A stretch of 5,353 nt of DNA from an uncultured Lachnospiraceae bacterium (lineage in GTDB: Bacteria; Bacillota; Clostridia; Lachnospirales; Lachnospiraceae), in assembly GCA_905193085.1 (NCBI GenBank), contig CAJJNI010000174.1:1-5353 (forward strand), read 5' to 3'. Below are positions 1 through 5,353 of this stretch, one piece after another. The notes under the pieces are model-generated. The model had not been told where the DNA came from. It saw only the letters and a program-made list of their open reading frames with translations, and did no database searches. The stretch's first letter is position 1, and the number at the start of each line of letters is the position of its first letter. Position numbers and translations under genes: made by a program.

Positions 1-168
1 CCGACAGGAAATGCAACAGGAAGTCCGACAGCCGAAGAGACAAAAAGTCCGACAGCCGAAGAGACAAAAAGTCCGACAGGAAATGCAACAGGAAGTCCGA
101 CAGCAGAAGAGACAAAAAGTCCGACAGGAAGTGTGACACAGAGTCCTTCTGGTATAGCAACAGATACC
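1..168 (+). repeat. 24-bp in-frame tandem repeat coding a Pro/Thr/Ser-rich linker
   Basis: Seven 24-bp units run in register with the reading frame. Type A encodes PTGNATGS (1-24 and 73-96, identical in DNA). Type B encodes PTAEETKS (25-48 and 49-72 identical; 97-120 differs by one synonymous base). Unit 6 (121-144, PTGSVTQS) and unit 7 (145-168, PSGIATDT) are diverged. The order is A-B-B-A-B-A'-A'', and the array probably continues left of the window. Because the unit is a multiple of three, gain or loss of units changes linker length without shifting the frame. Likely a flexible stalk or spacer ahead of the folded domains. Confidence 0.93.
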
Positions 169-1602
169 CCTGTCCTGCCAACACAGACTCCTGATTATGC
201 AACACATGTACATAGTTTCAGAGAGACTGTTGTTGAAGGTAACTGCATAACTAAAACAAAGAGAATTTTTACATGCGTAGAGTGTGGTTATACATGGTCT
301 GAGGAAACCAATTATGGCGATCATGTATATGATGAAGTTGAAGAAGCTCCGACATGTGAGTTGTATGGAAGAACTGTATACACCTGCAGGCTTTGTGGAA
401 AGCAGACATGGAAATGGCTGAATGACAAGCTTCCAACAGGTCATCAGGCTGATGAAAATAAATATACGATTGAAGAGAGTATAAGAACTGCAAAATATAC
501 ATTTTATTGTGCTAAGTGTTCTGATGATATAGATGTATTGTATTTTTCATGCGGAACACGGTCTACGGCAGATGCAACTAACACAGCCGCACCTGTATCT
601 TTTGAAAACTTTAACAGGGCATACATTGTCGATAAAGATATTTACCTTCTGCCGGGAGAAAAGTTTGGTGTAAGTGGAAAAGCAGACAATGACGATAAAA
701 TATCGTTTTTTGTTGAAGGAGCAAATGCTGTGTCCGGTGATTCTGTTTATTCAGATGGGATAACATCAATTTATGAATTTACTGAAGATGGTGAAACTTA
801 TCAGTACATAACAGGAGAAAAATATGGAACAAGTACACTTGTCGCAAAAGACATTACAACAGGAAACGAAATTGCACGATTTACTGTACATGTAAACAGA
901 ACATTTGTTGAAGCTGGCAAGGAATTTATAAAGTTATTTGCCGGTAATGCTACACCGGAAAATGATACACAGTTGTATAATAAATCACAGGAAATATTAG
1001 CTGATTTGAAGAAAAATTACTATGATACTGATGCACAGATACCGTATGTTGCAGCAAAAGTAATTACCGAAATGAACTTTAGTGATAGTACAACTGACTA
1101 TGAGAAGCTGCAGAAATTTGCGGCATGGTTAAAAAATAATGTCTCATATGGAACTGCACCGGGTGAAGATGGACAGCATGTTTCAGAAGTTTTAATGGGA
1201 GAGCATAAATCATATTGTGCCGGATATGCAAAGACATTCCAGTATTTCTGTGAATTGGTGGATATTCCTGTATATCATGTAAGTGGATATGTGCAGAATG
1301 GCGGTCCACATGCATGGGATATGGTATATATTGATTCAGGTAACGGACTTGGAAAACAGTGGTATTATGCAGATCCGACAAATGATAGTTATGACTACAG
1401 CAAGCCGGTTTCGCAATGGGTAGAAGAAGGCAGTAAGAGCGGTATTGATTATGATAAATATTCATGGCGGTCAAATGGTTCATGGTGTTTTGGAACAAGC
1501 TGGTTTACTGCGGCAAATAGTATTTATGGAAGCTGGTCAGCCAATGTACTTGAAGATGGCGATAATTATGTACACCCGGTAACAGGAGAAAGCTGTCGTT
1601 AG
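1..1602 (+). CDS. Extracellular transglutaminase-like protein with repeat linker and His/Cys modules (5' partial)
   Basis: The frame is open from base 1, so the start codon and any signal peptide lie upstream; 533 residues plus a TAG stop are visible. Numbering from base 1, residues 1-64 are a Pro/Thr/Ser-rich linker of 8-residue repeats. Residues about 69-184 hold three modules of the type H...C...CxxC (C92/C95, C129/C132, C170/C173), resembling repeats common in clostridial surface proteins and possibly metal-binding. Residues about 207-298 look like a bacterial Ig-like beta domain. Residues about 345-475 are a transglutaminase-core domain with the triad C406 (in SYCAGYAK), H437 (in PHAWD) and D458 (in YADPT). 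The family includes cysteine proteases, peptidases and cross-linking enzymes, so the reaction cannot be named. The domain mix suggests a secreted or surface role. No LPxTG anchor or C-terminal membrane segment follows; the chain ends in GESCR. The GTG at 133 is an internal Val codon, not a start. The domain call is firm; substrate and location are inferred. Confidence 0.9.
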   Translation, partial: PTGNATGSPTAEETKSPTAEETKSPTGNATGSPTAEETKSPTGSVTQSPSGIATDTPVLPTQTPDYATHVHSFRETVVEGNCITKTKRIFTCVECGYTWSEETNYGDHVYDEVEEAPTCELYGRTVYTCRLCGKQTWKWLNDKLPTGHQADENKYTIEESIRTAKYTFYCAKCSDDIDVLYFSCGTRSTADATNTAAPVSFENFNRAYIVDKDIYLLPGEKFGVSGKADNDDKISFFVEGANAVSGDSVYSDGITSIYEFTEDGETYQYITGEKYGTSTLVAKDITTGNEIARFTVHVNRTFVEAGKEFIKLFAGNATPENDTQLYNKSQEILADLKKNYYDTDAQIPYVAAKVITEMNFSDSTTDYEKLQKFAAWLKNNVSYGTAPGEDGQHVSEVLMGEHKSYCAGYAKTFQYFCELVDIPVYHVSGYVQNGGPHAWDMVYIDSGNGLGKQWYYADPTNDSYDYSKPVSQWVEEGSKSGIDYDKYSWRSNGSWCFGTSWFTAANSIYGSWSANVLEDGDNYVHPVTGESCR

Positions 1603-1622
1603 ACATAAAATGTGTATTTGTA

Positions 1623-1672
1623 CTGATATTTGTTTTTGATTTTCGTTCTGATATTTGTTTTGAAACGAAAAT
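1623..1672. repeat. Overlapping inverted and direct repeats in the intergenic spacer
   Basis: A perfect 9-bp inverted repeat, ATTTTCGTT (1639-1647) and AACGAAAAT (1664-1672), flanks a 16-base loop. A 14-bp direct repeat, CTGATATTTGTTTT, lies at 1623-1636 and 1648-1661, 25 bases apart; its second copy fills most of the loop. The position, just past the transglutaminase stop and just before the cyclase promoter, fits either a weak terminator or a protein-binding site. The stem is AT-rich and is followed only by TTTA, so termination would be inefficient. The repeats are seen directly; the function is open. Confidence 0.55.
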
Positions 1673-1677
1673 TTATA

Positions 1678-1706
1678 TGGAAAAAACTGTACCCTTGTAG
1701 TATAAT
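1678..1706 (+). promoter_or_regulatory. Probable sigma-A-type promoter for the GGDEF gene
   Basis: A perfect -10 box, TATAAT, lies at 1701-1706. A 4-of-6 match to the -35 consensus, TGGAAA, lies at 1678-1683, with the ideal 17-base spacer. Transcription would start near 1713, leaving only about 10 bases before the ATG at 1723. The surrounding AT-rich sequence makes chance matches common, so the -10 is better supported than the -35. Confidence 0.5.
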
Positions 1707-1722
1707 AATAATATATTGAAAG

Positions 1723-2802
1723 ATGAAAATACTGAAGGGAAGGATACATATTAAAAATATAAAAGGTATAGGTCCTGCATTTTTTAAATGGGGAAGTGAT
1801 AACAGAAATTCAATTTTTGTTGTAATGTGTGCTTTGATGCATTTATTGTATTTTATAATGTTTACAATAATAAAAGTTTATCCATTGTCAGGTTTAAATA
1901 TAGTGAGCATGTCATTTTACATATATTTGTTTTTCAGTAAAAAAATTTATTCGCAGAAGGCAATGGCCGCCTGTTATTTGGAAATTCTGTTATTTGTTTT
2001 GCTTAGTACGGTTTGTATTCATGGATTGGGTGGTTTTGTAATACTTGATATAGGAATGATAGCGGCTATTTTTTATCTTACTCCTGATTTTAAGGTGCCA
2101 AGGCTCATAATGCAGGTGTTTGGACTTATAATGGCTATTGTGACAATAATAGCAGGAAGATGGCATTTCGTAGTATTTCCGAGTACATTAGACAGAGTTA
2201 TAGGTTATGATTTGTATATTATAATATTTAATATATGTATTACATCTTTGATGCTTATATTTGCTACCCATTTATACACATATGAGCTTAGAAAAGCACA
2301 GGTTGAAGCAGATTTTAATGTAAATCATGATTATCTTACCGGATTATATAACAGGAGATATTTTCATCAGTTTATTAAACTTCCGGGAATGGCGGACAAG
2401 CCATATATAGTAGTTATGGGAGACATTGATAATTTTAAGAAAATCAATGATGTATATGGGCACGATATAGGTGATGAAGTTCTTGAGAATATAAGCAGAT
2501 GTTTTCAGAAATCTGTCAGAAAGACCGACATGGCAGTAAGATGGGGTGGCGAAGAATTTTTAATATTCTTTCCAAATACTACTATGGATAAAGAATGTAT
2601 GATAATGGAGCGTATACAAAACAGCATAAGAAGCCTTGTTATTCCTACAAAGAAAGGTGATTTGTCTGTTACAATGACATTTGGGGTAGCAGATAAGAAG
2701 AACTACAGGAATTATGAAGATGTTATTAAAGTAGCAGATTTAAGAATGTATTATGGAAAAAGAAACGGAAAGAACTGCGTAGTAAGTAAAGACGATAAAT
2801 AA
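1723..2802 (+). CDS. Membrane-bound diguanylate cyclase (six TM helices + GGDEF)
   Basis: This 359-residue protein should make cyclic di-GMP from two GTP on the cytoplasmic face of the membrane. Six hydrophobic segments (about 31-51, 55-72, 81-100, 103-120, 127-144, 163-183) form an N-terminal membrane domain that I cannot assign to a named sensor family. A short linker leads to a full GGDEF domain (about 198-355). It opens with D203-x-LTGLYNRR, has metal-binding D234 in GDIDNF, guanine-contact positions N242 and D251, and the signature GGEEF at 275-279. The inhibitory site R266-K-T-D269 sits exactly five residues before GGEEF, so product feedback is likely. There is no EAL or HD-GYP domain, hence synthesis only. 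The ATG at 1723 has a poor, unspaced ribosome site (GAAAG at 1718-1722). A better purine-rich site lies inside the frame at 1734-1743, so the true start is uncertain. The gene seems monocistronic, with its own promoter and a terminator at 2811. The activating signal is unknown. Confidence 0.93.
   Translation: MKILKGRIHIKNIKGIGPAFFKWGSDNRNSIFVVMCALMHLLYFIMFTIIKVYPLSGLNIVSMSFYIYLFFSKKIYSQKAMAACYLEILLFVLLSTVCIHGLGGFVILDIGMIAAIFYLTPDFKVPRLIMQVFGLIMAIVTIIAGRWHFVVFPSTLDRVIGYDLYIIIFNICITSLMLIFATHLYTYELRKAQVEADFNVNHDYLTGLYNRRYFHQFIKLPGMADKPYIVVMGDIDNFKKINDVYGHDIGDEVLENISRCFQKSVRKTDMAVRWGGEEFLIFFPNTTMDKECMIMERIQNSIRSLVIPTKKGDLSVTMTFGVADKKNYRNYEDVIKVADLRMYYGKRNGKNCVVSKDDK
1734..1743 (+). promoter_or_regulatory. 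Shine-Dalgarno-like sequence inside the annotated GGDEF frame
   Basis: GAAGGGAAGG at 1734-1743 is the best ribosome-binding-site match near the start of this gene, yet it lies downstream of the ATG at 1723. Six bases after it is an in-frame ATT at 1750, which would give a protein starting (M)KNIKGIGP. No in-frame ATG, GTG or TTG lies at a usable distance; the next ATG, at 1825, is within the first membrane helix. It may be a non-AUG start signal, or simply the Lys-Gly-Arg codons of the longer protein. Confidence 0.3.
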
Positions 2803-2803
2803 G

Positions 2804-2844
2804 AAAAAAAGGCACTCACCAATTGTTTTGGGAGTGCCTTTTAT
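2804..2844. terminator. Bidirectional rho-independent terminator between convergent genes
   Basis: A perfect 7-bp stem, GGCACTC (2811-2817) with GAGTGCC (2832-2838), continues after one bulged A as CCAA (2819-2822) with TTGG (2828-2831), closing a 5-base loop. On the + strand it is followed by TTTT (2839-2842). On the - strand it is followed by a run of seven Ts (2804-2810 region on the opposite strand). It therefore fits termination of both the cyclase and the ATPase, and looks stronger for the ATPase because of the longer T run. It fills nearly all of the 46 bases between the two stop codons. Confidence 0.92.
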
Positions 2845-2848
2845 GTTA

Positions 2849-5353
2849 CTATACGTTCTTTTTTTTAACCATTCGTTTAACTGCCTTGTAAAGCTCATTT
2901 ATAATTATTACTGTAATTGATGTAAGTACCATCTTGCCCCACAATGCGGCTGAAAGTGGAATTGTTTCAAATACTGCGGCACCAAACTGTGTAATTATAA
3001 ATTGGAGAACGAGTACGAGTAAAAATATTCCAAGCATAAGTTTGTTGCGAAGAAGATTTTTAAACATAGGTGTGTCATCTAATTCACGACAGTTAAATGC
3101 ATTAAATAACTGGAAAAGTACAAAAAGTGTAAATAATACTGTTGCTTCCTGTTCTGGTGCGGCACCGAGGAAGTTTGTGAAATGCTGAAGCATAAATATA
3201 ATGGAAATAAAAATACCATTTAAGAAAATGCGTAAAAGCATGTGCTTTGATATAATGCTTTCATTTCGTTTTGTTGGCGGGTGTTTTAACAAATCATCAC
3301 GGATTGGTTCAAGACCGAGTGTAAGTGCCGGAGGACCGTCCATGATAATGTTAATCCATAACAGTTCAAGTGCTGTAAATGGTGCGGCAAATCCCGCAAA
3401 AATTGAACAGATAACAACTATAACGGAAGAAACATTAACGGTAAGCTGGAACTGAATGAATCGTTTAAAGTTTTCATAAATTGCACGACCCCACTGAACA
3501 GCTTTTATGATTGTAGTAAATGAGTCATCAAGTAAAACCATATCACTTGCTTCTTTTGTAACTTCTGTACCTGCTATACCCATTGCAATACCGACGTCGG
3601 CATTTTTGATAGCAGGAGCGTCGTTAATACCGTCACCTGTAACTGCGACAACATTTCCTTCTTGTTTTAATAATTTAACGATTCGCATCTTAATTAAAGG
3701 AGTGCTTCTTGCGATAACCTGGATTTTTTTGAGTGCTTCCTTAAGCTCTTCGTCACTCATTTTCTCAATATCACTGGCTTCAACTGCAATATGGTTTTCG
3801 TCTAACATGTGAAGCTCATTTGCAATAGCGCGTGCTGTACGGATATTATCCCCTGTAAGCATTTTAACTTCGATTCCTGCACGAAGACAATCTTTAATTG
3901 CAGAGTAAACATCAGGACTTAACGGGTCAGAAATAACTACAAAACCGTCAAATAAAAGGTCCTGCTCGACAACAGACTGTTCTTCATCATTGTAAGAAGA
4001 AAGTTCTTTATGTGCAAATGCAAGAAGACGTCCGGCATTGTTCTGGAAATCTTCCATAAGCTTAGTAATTTTTTTTGTCTCTTCTGCTGAAACATTATTA
4101 CAAAGAGAAAGAATTTTTTCAGGATTACCCTTTGTGTATAACATAAGTTTTCCATTCTCATTAACAATTGTGCTCATGTCTTTGTTCTGTGAAGAGAATG
4201 GGAAAATTCGTACAATATCTGCCGATGCACGAAGCTTCTGATAATCAGTGCCGCATGTATGGGCGGCAACAAGCAATGAACATTCAGTTGGATTGCCGAT
4301 GAAAGACCAGTTACAGTCTTCCATAGTAATGTTTGCATTACTGTTTATACAATAATTGTTTAAAAGAACCGGGTTATTTAAATCCTCAGGTTCAATTAAA
4401 TTTCCATTAGTATAAATTTTCTGCACGGTCATCTTGTTTTCAGTAAGAGTACCTGTTTTATCGGAACAGATTATATTAATACAGCCGATTGTTTCACAGG
4501 CAATCATTTTTTTGACAAGTGCATTTTCGCGGGACATTTTTATAATATTAAGTGCAAGTGAAACCGCAACAATAGTAGGAAGTCCTTCCGGAACTGCGGC
4601 AACGATAAGCACGATACTTGTTATAAATGCATCAGATATAGTATTAAGGCTTACCTGGTTTCTCATAATAAACTGGATAACTTCTACAATGAAAACAAAT
4701 GCGGCAGCAGAAGTACCCATTATAGTGATTGTTTTTCCAAGTCTGTCAAGTTTTTCCTGAAGCGGTGTTGTGGTTTTTTCAATTGATGATAATTCCTGGG
4801 CAATCTGTCCAAATTCAGTATCGTTACCAACACCTGTAACAAGTAGTTTTCCATTACCGCCTGAAACAAAACAGCCGGAATAAAGCATGTTTTTTCTGTC
4901 GGCAACAGGAGTGTCTTTAGTGCAGATAAATGAGGCATCTTTTTCAACAGGAAGACTTTCGCCAGTTAAGGCTGATTCATCAACACTTAAATCATTGCTT
5001 GATAAAAGGTGTCCGTCGGCGATAATTTTATCACCTGTTTCAACGAGAAGAATGTCACCTGCAACAATATCGCACTGTGGCACAAGCTGAGGTTCACCAT
5101 TTCGTATAACCTTAATCTGAGTATCTTCGTTAATTTTATTAAGCGCTTCAAAAGCTTTTGCACTTTTACCTTCAGTAATGATTGTGATTACTACAGAAAG
5201 CGTGATAGCCGCGAAGATTCCGGCACATTCGAGGAAATTGTACTCTCCTCCTGTAAAATATCTTGTAATATTTACTGCCAATGTTATAATAGCTGCAAAA
5301 ATAAGCATAACAAGCATTGGCTCTGTTGAAGCGTCCCAGATACGTTTTAGCAG
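2849..5353 (-). CDS. P-type Ca2+-transporting ATPase, PMCA-like (N-terminus beyond window)
   Basis: The frame stays open past the Met at 5317 to the right edge; the 12 added codons encode LLKRIWDASTEP, typical sequence just before helix M1, so that Met is internal. Some tens of N-terminal residues are missing. Numbering from the Met at 5317: helices M1-M2 (about 1-17, 30-48), actuator domain with TGES 118-121, M3-M4 with PEGLP (E244), phosphorylation site D286 in DKTGT, nucleotide domain with FSSQNKDMS near 374-382 and KGNPE 396-400, hinge TGDGINDAP from 560, and M5-M10 from about 621 to 810. All catalytic motifs are intact. ATP hydrolysis should drive Ca2+ out of the cytoplasm. The M5/M6 sequences (QFQLTVN, NIIMD) resemble plasma-membrane Ca2+ pumps: E244, N656 and D660 are kept, while Ser631, Met659 and Gln736 replace SERCA E771, T799 and E908, suggesting one Ca2+ per cycle. 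There is no long calmodulin-type tail; it ends in a Lys-rich MVKKKNV. The promoter lies outside the window. Confidence 0.95.
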   Translation of the reverse strand: MLKRIWDASTEPMLVMLIFAAIITLAVNITRYFTGGEYNFLECAGIFAAITLSVVITIITEGKSAKAFEALNKINEDTQIKVIRNGEPQLVPQCDIVAGDILLVETGDKIIADGHLLSSNDLSVDESALTGESLPVEKDASFICTKDTPVADRKNMLYSGCFVSGGNGKLLVTGVGNDTEFGQIAQELSSIEKTTTPLQEKLDRLGKTITIMGTSAAAFVFIVEVIQFIMRNQVSLNTISDAFITSIVLIVAAVPEGLPTIVAVSLALNIIKMSRENALVKKMIACETIGCINIICSDKTGTLTENKMTVQKIYTNGNLIEPEDLNNPVLLNNYCINSNANITMEDCNWSFIGNPTECSLLVAAHTCGTDYQKLRASADIVRIFPFSSQNKDMSTIVNENGKLMLYTKGNPEKILSLCNNVSAEETKKITKLMEDFQNNAGRLLAFAHKELSSYNDEEQSVVEQDLLFDGFVVISDPLSPDVYSAIKDCLRAGIEVKMLTGDNIRTARAIANELHMLDENHIAVEASDIEKMSDEELKEALKKIQVIARSTPLIKMRIVKLLKQEGNVVAVTGDGINDAPAIKNADVGIAMGIAGTEVTKEASDMVLLDDSFTTIIKAVQWGRAIYENFKRFIQFQLTVNVSSVIVVICSIFAGFAAPFTALELLWINIIMDGPPALTLGLEPIRDDLLKHPPTKRNESIISKHMLLRIFLNGIFISIIFMLQHFTNFLGAAPEQEATVLFTLFVLFQLFNAFNCRELDDTPMFKNLLRNKLMLGIFLLVLVLQFIITQFGAAVFETIPLSAALWGKMVLTSITVIIINELYKAVKRMVKKKNV

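Noticed and set aside
133..135. GTG at 133 as the start codon of the transglutaminase-like protein
   Set aside because: The same frame is open to base 1 and encodes the same 8-residue repeat on both sides of this codon; there is no ribosome site before it. It is an internal Val.
1..144. CRISPR array
   Set aside because: Units are contiguous 24-mers with no unique spacers, in frame with a coding region, and give a coherent Pro/Thr/Ser-rich peptide.
269..1498. Long open frames on the - strand across the transglutaminase gene
   Set aside because: Their products are His/Tyr/Leu-rich with no domain features and mirror the codon use of the well-supported + strand protein.
1570..1602. Sortase-type anchor: HPVTG near the C-terminus resembles LPxTG
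   Set aside because: The leading Leu is His, and only ESCR follows before the stop, with no hydrophobic segment. The next frame after the stop does not encode one either.
1603..1722. c-di-GMP riboswitch or other structured RNA before the cyclase
   Set aside because: The spacer is short and very AT-rich; I see no GEMM-type conserved core, and the likely transcript leader is only about 10 bases.
1..2802. LapD/LapG-type c-di-GMP-controlled protease system
   Set aside because: The peptidase domain is transglutaminase-core with Ig-like and Cys modules in a surface-type protein, and there is no degenerate GGDEF-EAL receptor; the cyclase is an intact enzyme.
2859..2866. Run of eight Ts (eight As in the ATPase coding strand) as a frameshift switch
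   Set aside because: It lies in the last few codons, so slippage would change only the final residues of the Lys-rich tail; no sign of a regulatory role.
5315..5317. ATG on the - strand as the true start of the ATPase
   Set aside because: The frame continues to the window edge and encodes KRIWDASTEP, which matches the region before helix M1 in this family; the Met is internal.
2934..5329. Several 67-108 codon + strand open frames inside the ATPase
   Set aside because: They are Ser/Ile/Thr-rich shadows of the ATPase codons, and the ATPase frame is continuous with all family motifs.

Overview
This 5.35 kb, AT-rich window reads as chromosomal sequence from a low-GC Firmicute, most likely of class Clostridia and perhaps near Lachnospiraceae. 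That placement is an inference from protein style and codon use. The pointers are an extracellular His/Cys-repeat plus transglutaminase protein, a six-helix membrane GGDEF protein, and a bacterial PMCA-like calcium pump. Nothing in the window fixes a genus.

Layout, left to right. (1) Bases 1-1602, + strand: the 3' part of a large surface or secreted protein gene, open at the left edge. It begins inside a 24-bp tandem repeat encoding a Pro/Thr/Ser-rich linker. Three His/Cys (CxxC) modules, an Ig-like beta domain and a transglutaminase-core domain with a complete Cys-His-Asp triad follow. (2) Bases 1603-1722: a 120-bp spacer with a 9-bp inverted repeat, a 14-bp direct repeat and a probable sigma-A-type promoter. 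(3) Bases 1723-2802, + strand: a complete membrane-bound diguanylate cyclase with intact active site and inhibitory site. (4) Bases 2803-2848: a 46-bp convergent spacer filled by a strong bidirectional terminator. (5) Bases 2849-5353, - strand: nearly all of a P-type Ca2+-ATPase whose N-terminus lies beyond the right edge. No stretch over 300 bases lacks a gene.

How the genes relate: the three appear to be separate transcription units. The surface protein and the cyclase run the same way, but the cyclase seems to have its own promoter. The ATPase converges on the cyclase and shares only the terminator. No shared pathway can be shown. A c-di-GMP enzyme beside a surface protein is suggestive but weak evidence for a link.

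I see no clearly new biological system. The observations most worth checking are the recently expanded in-frame repeat, the odd translation start of the cyclase (poorly placed Shine-Dalgarno at the ATG, but a good one just ahead of an ATT codon), and the PMCA-like loss of calcium site I residues in the pump.
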